DNA of 64,000 nt from Typha latifolia. Its lineage: Eukaryota; Streptophyta; Magnoliopsida; Poales; Typhaceae. The notes beneath the pieces were generated by a model that ran no database searches, was not told the origin of the DNA, and worked only from the letters and a program-made list of their open reading frames with translations. Of this stretch, positions 25,944-38,500 are shown in pieces; within the stretch, counting starts at the first letter, position 1; every line of letters starts with the position of its first letter. A program made the translations under genes and the position numbers. Location: contig CM034102.1 in NCBI GenBank assembly GCA_019914945.1, forward strand, positions 15,675,501 through 15,739,500, written 5' to 3'.

Positions 25944-26873
25944 ATGCTTCCGGGAGACTCCGGCGGGCCCCGGCGGCCTAACTTCCCCCTCCAGCTACTA
26001 AACAAAAAGGAGGAGGAGATATCCTCTTCAAGCGTAGTAGATGCTGATCCAACCATCACTGACAACAATGACAACAACAGCAACAATCCTCGCAAGGCGC
26101 CCGTCAAACGGGCGTCTACCAAAGACCGCCATACCAAAGTGGACGGGCGCGGCCGGCGCATCCGGATGCCGGCCCTCTGCGCCGCCCGCGTCTTCCAGCT
26201 CACCCGCGAGCTCGGCCACAAGTCGGACGGCGAGACAATCGAGTGGCTCCTCCAGCAGGCCGAGCCGTCCGTCATCGCCGCCACCGGGACTGGCACCATC
26301 CCGGCCAACTTCACCTCCCTCAACATCTCCCTCCGCAGCTCCGGCTCCACCATCTCCGCCCCGTCCCATCACAATTACTTCCCTACCCCTCCGCCCGTAA
26401 GGCTAATCCGAAGCAACTGGGATCGCCTCGAGGGCCCGACGTCGTCGCCCTCCTCTTCCCAACCCATGATGTTAAACTTCCATTCGGGTAGCGTCGGGCT
26501 CGACGTGTCGTCCGGCGTAGTAGATGTCGCAAATGCCAGGAAGCGGCGGTGGGAGCAAGAATTGCAACAACAACAACAGCAGCAGCAGCAACAGCAGCAG
26601 CAGCAAATGGCGGGATACGGTTGGATGGTGACAAACCCTAACAGTCACGTCAGCGGCGGCGGTGGTGGCGGCGGAGAGTCTATCTGGACCTTCCCTAACA
26701 TGACAAGCGGGCTACACTTCATGAACCTTCCAACCCCCATGGCGCTGCTGCCAGGTCAGCAGCTAGGGCTCAACGCTAATTTCAGATCTGCGCCGGCTAC
26801 CTCCGAGACCGTGCAGGCCGGGTCGCAGCGAGGTGGGGTTCGGCATGACACGATGAACACCAGTGAGTCGTAG
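25944..26873 (+). CDS. Class I (PCF-type) TCP transcription factor, TCP14/TCP8-like
   Basis: A single exon of 309 aa. The TCP basic helix-loop-helix domain spans about residues 57-111: [20 protein letters not shown], then [15 protein letters not shown] and [11 protein letters not shown]. Its basic region has the spacing of class I proteins, which bind GGNCCCAC sites. The segment after the domain ([16 protein letters not shown]) and the C-terminal [20 protein letters not shown] resemble the TCP14/TCP15/TCP8 group. A run of 14 glutamines (residues 208-221) comes from a mixed CAA/CAG tract, and a glycine run follows. Such factors act in the nucleus, mostly promoting cell proliferation and growth. 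The start is the first ATG after the leader (context GCCACCATGC). Coding GC is high, as often seen in monocots. The exact orthologue is uncertain. Confidence 0.95.
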   Translation: MLPGDSGGPRRPNFPLQLLNKKEEEISSSSVVDADPTITDNNDNNSNNPRKAPVKRASTKDRHTKVDGRGRRIRMPALCAARVFQLTRELGHKSDGETIEWLLQQAEPSVIAATGTGTIPANFTSLNISLRSSGSTISAPSHHNYFPTPPPVRLIRSNWDRLEGPTSSPSSSQPMMLNFHSGSVGLDVSSGVVDVANARKRRWEQELQQQQQQQQQQQQQQMAGYGWMVTNPNSHVSGGGGGGGESIWTFPNMTSGLHFMNLPTPMALLPGQQLGLNANFRSAPATSETVQAGSQRGGVRHDTMNTSES

Positions 26874-28751
26874 AGAGCTCATGCATGCGTTTATGTTATC
26901 GTCTATATATGACTCTCTCTTCTTGGAATTATATATCTATCTATATATATACATATTTGGATCATGTTGTTGTTTGTGGAAGAGTAAAAATGCTTGCAAA
27001 CCCGCGCTGGAGAATTCGGGATTTGTTTGTGAGTGAGTGAGTGAGTGAGTGAAGGGAAGAGAATTTTTTTAGGGTTTTGCTAGGGTTCTTTTGTTTTTCT
27101 TTCTTTCTTCTTCTTCTTCTTCTTCTTCTTCTTTTTGGGTCTTTAGACCACAATAGTGAGTTTTGATTCAGCACACTGTTATCACACAATTCTCATGCAT
27201 AGTTTTCATTCTTTATTTTTCGTAATTATAAGGTGTTCTTGGAGTTTAGATTCTTAATCGACAAAATGTAGAAAATGAGATAATTGAATAATATATTAGA
27301 GAGAGACATAACCAAGAGAGGCAGACGGGAGGCCAGAACATGAAGAAGAGAATGAGAACCAAAAGACCTTCCAATTCAGCTCTCAAGATTTTTCTTTTTC
27401 TTTTGGCACTACCATCTGTATTTTAGTTTTAGAAGAAACTATATTTACCCACTTATAATTAGGCTAAATTCTAAATTGCCTCTCTAAATTTTTATTGTGT
27501 CACTTTGATCCTTGTAGCTCTGATCATCATAGGGTTAAAAAAAACATTTTGGCAAAGAAAAATTACTTTTATAATTAGTCAATGTAAAACAAAAAGAACA
27601 TTACGATCATTTTAAATAAAATTAATGTCAGACAGCTGCATATAAGTTAGAACTATATATAAGTGAATTAAGTGACATAAAACAAACGTAAACTATATTT
27701 TTCTCTTAAATTTATAACATACCGAGGCAAAATTGCTGCTACTTAAATGCAAAGACATATTTCCCTTTAGGAATGGCCATCTATAGCACTACTCTCCCTT
27801 ATATTAAAAGAATCACATAAAGAAACATTTCCTTTATATATCTCTTGCCTGCTTAATGTGCTCACACCTACTAATTGAGGAAACAGCCCTCATACTAACT
27901 AAAGAAAGCCATTATTGATGTTGGCAATGAGTTCAGAGCCCCAGGGTTGTCTTCTTTACTTGGATGTGCAGCTGTGGGCTCACTGTGAAAGGATGGTGTG
28001 AACAAAGAACATGGAGAAAGAGAAAAAGGAAAACAAAAAAAACAAAAAACAAATGAGTCCAATACAATGCAAGAGCTGTCGGTTGCTCTGTTCCAGATTA
28101 GAGCTGTCACAACTTGAGTTGATTGGTCGCATTCACTAACCCTACCACTTCTAATCTTATCCATTTTTGAAGTCCTCTGTAATCTGTTGCAAATAATTAA
28201 GCCAAGCAAAATTAAGTTCAAATTTCTGATCATGTGGCAAGAGAAGAAGTATCCGATATCCCAAATGTCAATGGTTACTGTGGAGTTCTCTTCTTTATTT
28301 CTTTATCGATCCACCTGCTTTCAATTAATCCCTGCAGCTTTTACAGTGAACAAGATATCCTTTTCTATTGCATGCTTATAAGTCTTTTCCTCCCTTTATT
28401 ATTATTATTATTATTTTTCCAGAAAGTGTTTTGTTTCAGCTTTCTTCACCTGCTGCTACTTTTTACTCCTCGATATTGCAATTTTATTTTTGATTGATGG
28501 GTTGGTGATGAATTGATACAATTTCAATTATATTTTGATAAGAGTTAAAAAGTAGTTGCATGGGAATGGGATTGGAGAAAAAATTAGGGCCGTCTAGACC
28601 CGATCCATTTGTTCCCTACCCGGCCCACACCAAGAAACGGACCCGACCCGACAAGTTAGAAGAGAGTTTATTCGGGTCGGATCTTGGACCCGTTTCGATC
28701 CAGTTGAGCTCTACAAAGATCCGTACCGGAGCCCTCACGGCCTAACCGCCG
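26874..28751. other. Spacer between TCP and 2H-phosphoesterase-like genes
   Basis: Left part: presumed TCP 3' UTR, with a GAGT tetranucleotide run (27030-27051) and a CTT run (27106-27132). Middle: AT-rich, no gene. Right part (28586-28740): repeated ACCCGACC/GGGTCGG words directly before the next start codon, which may be promoter or repeat-derived; it includes a GGCCCA site II-like word at about 28622. Confidence 0.45.
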
Positions 28752-31700
28752 ATGGCGAGGCTTCGAGCGCCCGCTCTCGTCTGGATCTCCTCCGCGATTC
28801 TCTTCTACCTCGTCTTCAAATCCGCCATGGACACCTCCAATTCCACCTCGAATCTCCTCCAGTCCCCCAATTCCGGTAAAATTTTCCTCCCAGATCGCTC
28901 CTCTTGCTACTACTTTGTGCTGTCTTTTAGCTCAATTCTAGGGTTTCTGATGAGATTGCAGTGGAACCCTCGTTGGCGGTGTCGGATCGACGGTCGAGAT
29001 TGTACGATGAGATGTCTCGGGATCTGAACGAGCGCGGTGCGGTGTTCCTCAATGGCGGGGAGACCTCGCAATCGCTTGCGCTTTCGGATATCTTTGAGTT
29101 GAGAGATGGCGTTGTTACGCCGATTCTTAAGGTGGAGTTGTTTGGTTTAAGTCGGATTCTGTGTTGAATTCTTTGTTGCATGTGATGGATTTTTGTGTTC
29201 CGTTCTTCTTTACGGGAATAATTAGGCTGCGAATCCTCCGGTTCGAGCCAATGTGCTTCACCTGAGTAGCGAATTTGCCAGGCCAATCTCGTAAGTGCTT
29301 CATTTCCTCATCTAAAACAATGCATCATTTCCTGTAAGTAAGTTTTAGCTCGCATGCAGCGCGCCAATTTTGTTGAATAGTTCAAAATGCTCCAGAATGA
29401 AACATTATTAGTGAACTGCGAAGATGATACGTATTTACGTTAACTGGAAACTAGGACGGATTAGCTATATGCATTATGCGAGTAATTAATGTGACCAAAA
29501 CTTCCAATTTTTTTATTTTTATTTTATAGAGTTGTATATTGAAATTAGAAAATTTAGTATCCCTTAATTATTTGTTTGTGTTGACAATTTAGCATATCTG
29601 ATTTCCTAGCAGATGCCTGTTTAGTAAATAGAATATTGTTCTAATCTAAATATCTTCTAATCTTATAAATTTTATTGCCTTTAAGATATTAAGTGTCGAT
29701 TCATTTTTTAACTATTTTTTTTCCTTTTGTTGTATGATGTCTGGGCAACAGGGAGGCTGTTGGGAAGATCTTTCTTCCCTATTTTGATGGAGGTAATGTC
29801 TGGGGACATTTTTTTCATCCCTTTTGTTTCTTTTGTTGTATTGTCTTGAAACTTTACATTAGGATGGCTACTGAAATTTTTTGTTGTAAACCAGTCATCT
29901 GGTTCCAAAATACAAGCCTGTACCACTTCAGCATGTTTCATGCGTCCCATCATCTAACACCTGTTAGGGCTACTGACAATGAGGTAGATGGAATATTCTC
30001 TCTTATGTTTCTCACAGAAAATTGGAGACAAGCATAGCAATTCATTGCATCTTGTTTCTTGAGATTGAAGCTGAGGTCAATGCTGTTAGAGGAGTTTCTG
30101 AGGCTTTTTGCCCCCTAAAGATTGTCTTGGATCGAGTGGTGTTGACCTCAACTGGTGTGCTTCTCGGCTGTTGGCAGGTTCAACCGACAATATTTCTTCT
30201 TTTTTTACATGGCCTTGTAGGAAACTGGATAAGACAATACAAATTAACTTTTTAAAAGTAGCACATTGCTTTATAGGTGAAAGGAGCTTGGCATGTAATT
30301 TTGATTAAAATTCCTTTCCGGTACTTTTGCAATGTTATGACAAGGAGGTCTCATCTAGAAAACCCTTGTGGGGAAACCATGTCACAGAGTCATGCATGAT
30401 TGTAGTAGTAGTTCCATTCCAGTATTTGAGGCTCCGTCCTTTGCATGGTCTAAAAAGAAAGATGTACACATACTTACCCTTATTTCTAAAGAGATTGTTT
30501 CTAAGGTTATAGTAGTAATAGCCTGAATAACCATTTCAGAATCAAAGAGAAGCATCTGTATGCTGATATCTATTCTAGTATCAACCAAGATTTCTTTTTT
30601 CCTTTTTATATTTTTCGTTTTTGCCATTTTGTGTCATTTTCTGTCTTCCAATTTTTCTTTGTTATTCTATGCTTTTCTTTTGTTAGGTTATCTCTGGTAC
30701 TGATCCTGCAGATATCCGTGCAACACTGAGAAAAGCCCTTCCTAATGCACCTGAGAAGCAACTGGTAAGGAGAAAAAAAAATCCTTTTGGCTGTAGTGCT
30801 TTACTTTTTAATATCCATATTATGAGCTGCCATGGTAAACAAGTTTATATGTATTTTTGCCATATGTTCTCAAGATAGTCAACTTAACATCTTGAGGATG
30901 TCTCCTGTGACCTGTAATGTTTCTGTCTTTCTTGTGAGCTTGATTCTTCTAATACTATCTTTTGTCGCTGCAGTATGACCCTGTTTTGCTTCACACTTCC
31001 TTTGCAAGGCTTCTGGGACACCCTAAGCTCTCACTGGAGGTAACACCTGAATAAATCCCAATGCTGTAGCTTTAACTGCTATAGAAGTGCTTGATTTGAA
31101 AACTCTGATAAATGGCATTACAGGTAAAACATCTCGTAAAATTAGTTACCTAAAGAGATATTTTAGAAAATGTATATACTTGAATAAACATTCATAATGG
31201 GCTGTGGAAGTAGGCAAAACCAGCTCAATACCAGAGCACTACACCTAAATGGGCTGCTTCAGCTTTATCATCATTTGCAAATGTAAAAGATTTGGAACAA
31301 TTTCTTCTGTATACAAATTCCTTAGTTTGATCTACTATCCAGTAAATGATCTGTATATTTCTTGCAGGAGAGTAAACTGCCTTTTGATCAACTCCATTTC
31401 TTTCATGAGCTGGTTGCACGAGTTAATGACAAGATTCATGGTTTTGAGGTAGTTTCTTTTCTACAAACTTCAATGCGTACTGGATCGGAGAAGTTATTAT
31501 ATTTCATGACTACATTGGGCCATCAGTAAATAAAATTGGCAATCTTGAATTTTTAACACCCGACCTAAGTACAGCCGCCCCTTTGCATGCTGCGTCTGCC
31601 ATACTCTTCAAGACATTGTGCTAAACTAATCTGCTCGATAATTCCAGGCAACTATATCAGAGCTCTGGTTTGTAGAAGAATATGATGTTTTGGCACTTGC

Positions 31701-31758
31701 ACTTAATGGACGGATGAAAGCGAGGAGATTCCATATGGGCTGCAGTGGAGGAGATTAA
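28752..31758 (+). CDS. 2H phosphoesterase-like protein (RNA ligase/cyclic nucleotide phosphodiesterase family), membrane-anchored
   Basis: Ten exons: 28752-28875, 28962-29131, 29226-29290, 29752-29792, 29895-29983, 30064-30177, 30687-30764, 30974-31039, 31368-31448 and 31648-31758. The frame is 939 nt (312 aa), and every junction keeps phase. An N-terminal hydrophobic segment (about residues 8-24, VWISSAILFYLVF) probably anchors the protein in a membrane. Two H-x-S motifs typical of the 2H fold are visible: YHFSMF (His144) and LLHTSF (His234), 90 residues apart. A conserved ISELWFVEEYDVLALALNG lies near the C-terminus. Plant relatives are annotated as RNA ligase/cyclic nucleotide phosphodiesterase family; their substrate is not established. 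The start has a clear ATG and a GC-rich first exon. The frame is intact. Confidence 0.85.
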
Positions 31759-34152
31759 AACCTTTTATAGCTATATTACTATTTAGCTGTGGAATTTTGT
31801 TTGCCGATACGAGTAGAACAATACAATTGGAGACTCCCTGTGGAGAAACCATTAATCACGAGAAATCCACCTTAGAGGTGGACTATATTTAGATTGGAGT
31901 TTCATTTTAGGAGTAGAGATAAGAAACATTAGTCAATTTTATTATTGTAATACATGAATGTCGTCATGTGAAATTATGTATCTCATGTGTAAATTCTTAC
32001 ATTGGGTTATATGCTGTCCTTTCAAATAGAAAGCGAAGGATAAAGACATAAAGGTCGGACATTGTTTATGCATTCGAAAAGCTGCTTGTTGCTATCCACA
32101 AAATTGTTATCCCAAACTTCATGCCTGACGTTATATCTATAATCTAAATCATACGATTTGGTTGAGTGCAAATCCGTCTACACTTTAGATTAGAATCAGA
32201 TCTCAATTGGAATATAATTTGCGACCCACATTTGGTCCATCAACACCCAAACACCCGATTTGGATAGAGAGAATATTTTCTCTCGTTTGAAATATTCTCT
32301 AGTTTGGATCGAATCTTCAATAAAAAGGAGAAAAAAATAGAGAGAAAGGAAGAACAAAATAAAATATTAACTCTTATGTTTTTAATATTCTAAATATGCT
32401 CCTATTCTATTATACTATTTACTTAAATGATTTTATATTCCATTAACAAATTTAAAGGATAATTGTTAATTATTAGATATTATAACTTATGCAGTATATA
32501 ATAGCTTGTGGATAATCTAGCTCGTATATATTATTTTTAATTTTTTTTATCATAACTTTATTTACTTAAAATAGTAATCTTATGAATCTTATAGCTTGTG
32601 CTGATTTATTTTAATAATTAAATATTAGATAAAGAATATAATGATAAATATATTATTTTCTCTTCTTTTCTCCCCCCCTTAAACCAAATAGAGTAAACTT
32701 ATTTTTCCGAGTATAAAAGACAGGCCCTTTTTAAGTTTTGAACCAGGTCAAACTCGAATGAAATATTAAACCAACTTGAAAAGTAAATCTATCTCCTTTT
32801 AACATGTAAAATTTATGAGTATATTACTATACTGTATACATCATACATAGAAAGAAGATCAGAATTTATAGAAATCGTCAACTAAAACGAACCATAAGCT
32901 TTCATGGGCCTAAGGCTTTCGGGCTGGACCTCGCAAATCGTATTTCTCTCCCTCTCTCGTTTCCTTTTTCTAGTATCACAGAGAAAAGCTTTTGCCTCCC
33001 TAATTGATAGAAATTTATTGGAATCGTGCTTGAATGAATGATTAGCAAGCAATGGAAACTCAACAAGAAAGAAGAACGAGAACAGAGGTGATAGTTATAA
33101 AAGAAGGAAGTGGAAATGTCCAGTACTGGTTACGTACCAAGAATCCACGAAATGGAGAGGAGTTGTGACTCCATAAACTGCCATTAGTGATTAGCGTCAC
33201 AGTTCTGTGACTGCTTATAGTTAATCATCATTTCTAATGTTGTGCAACAAGCAAACCACTAGACAAAGATTTACTAGGCTATGTACCAAAATGTAACGTA
33301 AAAGTTGGACCATTAGAACCTTAGAAACTGGTATTGTCCTCTCCGTCTAATTATCTTCCTTCGTTTCAGATCACAAATCGTCACACTTAGCATATGCTTC
33401 TCTTCCCCTCCTTTTTGGCTCAAAATATTTTGGACCCACCCAAGAGAAGTAAATGGAACATAGAGAATATCTGGGGCAGGTCAAGATAGAACAAGTTTAC
33501 CATTTTGGACAACAAACTAGTTGGTAGACCATGAAGCAAAACATTTGAACCTTGTTTGTTGCCTTCCTACCTTAGTGTTAGGATGGCAGGGAAAGAGTAT
33601 ACTATCATGGGCTAGCACTAAAGGGCTTCAAAGAGAACATATATTTAAATGGCCTAGCTTCTTAATTAAGGGGTAATGGGCATTAGAAATGGTGTGCATT
33701 GTATGCATATCAGGAGACATGCCATGCTCCCGGAAATGACTTGTTTAGGGTCCTAATTTTGGTGGCACTACATGTGCAGAAAGTGGATGACAAGAAGGCA
33801 AGCCATCAAGAAAGAAGAGAAGATACCTGGGGCTTAAACTTTTCATCATGAAACTTAAGAGAAACTACTCTAAAGATTACTAAAGCTAACACAAAACTCA
33901 TTTACATAATTCAGCTTCCATAAATTGGAATCAAAGACAGGGTTTAAATTGTCAGGAAACTCTTTAGATCCTTCTGTATGCAAGTACCACAGACATAAGG
34001 AAACTTGTTCCCCACCAAGCCTAATCATTCACCTAATTACCTAATAAACACAAATAAAGAGGCACTCTTTAGCTTTGCCTCGAATATCTTGTATATTTAT
34101 CTATATAAAGAGTGGTGATCAGAAGTTTTAGGTAGAGGACTTAGGTTTGAAC

Positions 34153-34205
<53 letters not shown>

Positions 34206-35267
34206 TGAAAAGGAATATTTAAGCAATGAAAAGTTGAGTGGATCCATAAGATATTTTTGCAAATGCATATACTCACATGAGCTCAACTATATAATATATC
34301 TTACAAGCATAAATAAAGCTCCTAATGTCCAAGCTAGGTCTTATTGGATGGCTTGAAAACTATAGAAATGCGGCTGGTTAGAGGTCATAGGCATCAGAGA
34401 AGATGGTAGCAAAGTTTTGTGGTCAATAGACATATTTGTTGAGAAGGAAAAGTGATCAAATGTTATCTATGATTATCTTGTAACACCCAGTTAATTAATA
34501 ACTATACAAATCTATATTCATCACTCATCTTATTCCCCACCAAAGGATTTCTAAACATGCAAAGTTATCAAAATTGTTATATCACATCAATCTATATTGC
34601 TAAGTAGGTAAACGTTTCATGCATCCGGAAAGGCCTACTTAAAAGCTATTGATGCATTAGATTTATAGATATCAGGGAGTAAATTCTTGCCTAACTATTG
34701 AACTGGATATAACAGTAATCTTCTGCTAAAGCTTTTGAGTGGTGGGAGTAATAATTATGTTTAAATTTCACATCAGCCCCCACTCAAAGTTGTTTTTTTT
34801 TTTCATATCAGAGTAAGAACAACTTTTGACTACCATAAAGTACGTACTCATTGGCTCATCGCCATATAGATAGAATTCAAATGAATACTCTACCATATCA
34901 TCTTGCTATCCTGGTCCTAACTATCTATCATGACAAGCTTCTTTTTGTATATGCATGTATGCTTAATGCGTCACATTTTTGCTGGATAAGATTGAATTTT
35001 AAGTCTTTTATTAATGAAAATATTTCAGCTTAAAACTACTTATAATACTAGAATAGTAAGTAATTTTTGAGACCTCACAGTCATCTGGCACCTATTCCGA
35101 TAATTAATTCCGGATCGTAGCTATTCAGGTAAAATATTTGAAAAAAATAATATTTTCGTGTCGATTTCTGAGACTCAACTATTTTACTAAAATATTTTAC
35201 GTATAACCTCACCGCGAGTGATGGCATCCATCGAGAATCCTATATATCTCGCTTCCCGTCTCCTACT
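31759..35267. other. Spacer upstream of the ABCB19-like gene
   Basis: No gene was recognised in about 3.5 kb. The stretch 32240-32700 begins with ACACCCAAACACCCGATTTGG and ends AAACCAAATAGAG, which looks like a decayed MITE-type insertion (weak). An (AT)n tract lies at 34157-34202. Other short open frames lack support. Confidence 0.4.
34157..34202. repeat. (AT)n microsatellite
   Basis: About 46 bp of alternating AT. Confidence 0.95.
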
Positions 35268-35273
35268 TATAAA
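35268..35273 (+). promoter_or_regulatory. Candidate TATA box of the ABCB19-like gene
   Basis: TATAAA about 270 bp upstream of the ABCB19-like start codon; transcription would start near 35300 and give a leader of about 240 nt. Position-based inference only. Confidence 0.4.
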
Positions 35274-35358
35274 CTCGTACGTCGTAACGCGAACGATCAC
35301 AACTTTTCTCTCATCAGAATTTTTTTTTTTTTAAAGAAAAGCTTCGATCTGACCTCTA

Positions 35359-35403
35359 ATGGCGGACACCCTTCTTTCTTCGTGCTCAATTCCAAGCTCC
35401 TGA
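35359..35403 (+). promoter_or_regulatory. Upstream ORF in the ABCB19-like 5' leader
   Basis: ATG at 35359 opens a 14-residue frame (MADTLLSSCSIPSS) ending in TGA, about 136 nt before the main start. If transcription begins near 35300, this is the first ATG of the mRNA and could lower main-frame translation. Confidence 0.45.
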
Positions 35404-35539
35404 ATCCTATATATAGCAGTCATTTGCTTGAGATCGAGTGGCAAAAGGAGAAGAGAAGAATCTCTAGTGGTGGAAACCCCTGCTTTCCGTTGCTTTCGAT
35501 TCCAGGGGGGGGGGGCGGCGGAGAGAGAGAGAGAGCGCA

Positions 35540-38500
35540 ATGGCTGAGGCTGGAAAGGGCGAGGAGGAGGAGAAGAGCTTGAGATTCCGCGAGCTCTTCT
35601 CCTTCGCCGATCGACGGGATTGGGGGCTAATGGCGGCGGGTAGCATCGGCGCCGTCATCCACGGCTTCTCCATGCCCGTCTTCTTCCTCTTCTTGGGCCA
35701 TCTCTTGAACGGATTCGGGAAGAACCAGGCCGATCTCCGCAAGATGACCGATGAGGTCTCCAAGGTAAACTCACCTCCTCGGCCTCTCCCACGATGACCT
35801 CTACTAATCTAACTTTTCCCGCCTATTTTTCTAATGCTTTATCCTTTTCTTTTCCTTTTCTTTTGATTTTCCAGTACGCTCTTTATTTCGTCTATCTCGG
35901 GCTCGTTGTTTGCTTATCCTCCTATGCAGGTGAGCATTGAAAGGAGTTGTTTTACATATTACCACCTATAGTTTTTCATTAGTATAAAAACCCTCCTCCT
36001 ATTTGTAATTTGCTCCATCGTTTGGATATATTTGCAAAAGTCATATCTGCTTATGCTCTCGTTACCTTCCGGTCAACTCACCTCTTTGTAGAGATCGCGT
36101 GCTGGATGTACACCGGCGAGCGGCAGGTGATCGCACTCCGGAAGCGGTATCTCGAAGCCGTCCTAAAACAGGACGTAGGGTTCTTCGATACGGACGCGCG
36201 CACCGGAGACATCGTCTTCAGCGTCTCCACCGACACTCTCCTCGTCCAAGACGCCATTAGCGAGAAGGTACTCTCACCCACTCCACGCCATTCTCAAACC
36301 ATCCCTTCCCAAACGAATCCCTGAACCATGCCGCGGTGATTCTAACCAGGTCGGTAACTTCATCCACTACCAAGCCACGTTCTTGGCCGGGTTGGTGGTC
36401 GGATTCATCTCCGCATGGAGATTGGCGCTTTTGAGCGTCGCGGTCATACCCGGGATTGCGTTCGCAGGGGGGCTTTATGCGTATACCCTTACCGGTCTCA
36501 CCTCCAAGAGCCGCAAATCCTACGCCAATGCCGGGATTGTCGCAGAACAGGTAAAAGAAGGATTTTTTAAGTTATATTAGGCAAGACATAAATGATTCTT
36601 TTTACAAATTATAGCTTCCTCTTCCCTCGCTACAATTGATGATATCTAAGAGTACTATAATGTTACTTGTTAATGTTATTGTGTAACTTTCATTATATTT
36701 TGATGAATTAACACCCGTGCCCAGGCAATTGCACAAGTCCGAACTGTATATTCATTTGTGGGAGAAGGCAAAGCTCTGAACTCTTACTCTGAAGCAATTC
36801 AGAAGACATTGAAGCTTGGATACAAGGCTGGAGTGGCTAAAGGACTTGGGATTGGGTGTTCTTATGGAATAGCATGCATTTCATGGGCCCTGGTGTTCTG
36901 GTATGCAGGGGTTTTAATCAGGAATGGCCAGACAGATGGTGGAAGGGTTTTCACGGCAATATTTTCTGCCATTATTGGTGGCATGTCAGTTCCTAAACTT
37001 TGAATGTCTTTGAATTTCTTACTTGCTCATATCATATCATGATTTTCTTGTGATTGTTTGGTTCAAAAATCATACAGAATAATAGAACATTGCGCTTTTT
37101 TAGCATTCCCACATAGCACAAGTCTAATGTTCTTCAAGTTGACCTTATTTCAGCATAGAGAATTTGACATGATCCATAATGGTCTGTTCTCTATAGCTAT
37201 CACCACTAGCTATTAAACTATGGATACCCAGTAGCTTGTTGTGCACTATTGACATTCAATTTAAGAATGTTTTTGTTGATATTTCTATTTACATTACAAT
37301 GCAGGGGCTTAGGCCAGTCGTTTTCAAATCTTGGAACCTTCAGCAAAGGGAAGATTGCTGGTTACAAGCTGATGGAGATAATTCATCAAAACCCTTCTAT
37401 AGTACATGACACAACAGATCGAAAGAGCTTGGCAGAAGTGTATGGAAACATAGAATTCAGGGATGTCACCTTCAGCTATCCATCACGGCCTGATATCATA
37501 ATCTTTAGGAATTTCTCCTTCTTCTTTCCTTCTGGGAAAACTGCTGCAGTTGTTGGAGCCAGTGGATCTGGAAAGACCACCATTATTGCTTTGATAGAAA
37601 GGTTTTATGATCCTAATCAGGGTAAGTGACAAACATTTTCTCGGAGGCATTTATATGGTTGCAATTTTTATATGTTGATTTGTTATACTTATTTTTGCTT
37701 TTTCAGGGGAAGTTTTGCTGGATAATGTTGACATAAGGATATTGCCATTGAGATGGCTGAGAGAACAAATTGGTCTTGTAAATCAAGAGCCAACTCTTTT
37801 TGCAACTACTATACTTGAGAACATAATGTACGGAAAGCCTGATGCGACAATTGCTGAGGTTGAAGCAGCTGCATCTGCTTCCAATGCTCATAGCTTCATA
37901 TCAATTCTTCCAAATGGGTACAATACCCCGGTGAGTTTAATCCTATTATCAAAGTTTGACGTCAAATAAATGATAGGTCTTAGGATATACACCTACGTAA
38001 CTCTGGAGATATTAATGCATGAAATGTCATCGGTGTTTCTTTAAAGTTTCTGAAATTATGAAATTGATGCTACAGAAACAACTAGAGATCAAGGGCCATG
38101 TTCTTGTACTTCGTAGTTTTCAGAAGTATCACTCCTTCAGAGTATTTTGCCTCTAATTCTAAACTTACTTATGACCTTATTCTTGAAATCGTTCAAAATA
38201 AGGCAGTTTTGCCTATGTAGTAGAACTAAACAGGTACTCCATAAAGAAATATAATCAAATATATTGATCTACTTTGCAGTGTTGCAAATTCAGAATTATA
38301 TTGACAGGTTCTGCAAGATAGAAGTTGAACTTCTTATATCTATTTTATTGCCTTGGAAGAAAAAGTACTTCAATCGTTTTCTTTCTTAAGAGCAAAATTC
38401 TAATTAATCCAGGTAGGAGAACGAGGAGTTCAACTATCTGGTGGCCAGAAACAGCGAATTCAATTGCTCGTGCAGTGCTAAAAAACCCCAAAATACTTCT

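Noticed and set aside
26028..26634. Several 80-140 aa frames overlapping the TCP gene in other frames
   Set aside because: High GC leaves few stop codons; the products are Ser/Pro/Arg/Gly-biased shadows of the real TCP frame.
30022..30308. Independent small genes within 29.8-30.6 kb
   Set aside because: The conserved parts of these frames are exons 5 and 6 of the 2H-phosphoesterase-like gene, joined by splice sites in phase.
34147..34356. Open frame starting with an Ile-Tyr repeat
   Set aside because: Produced by the (AT)n microsatellite. The same applies to Ile-Tyr or Arg-Glu runs at 22303-22500, 53714-54165 and 60682-60969.
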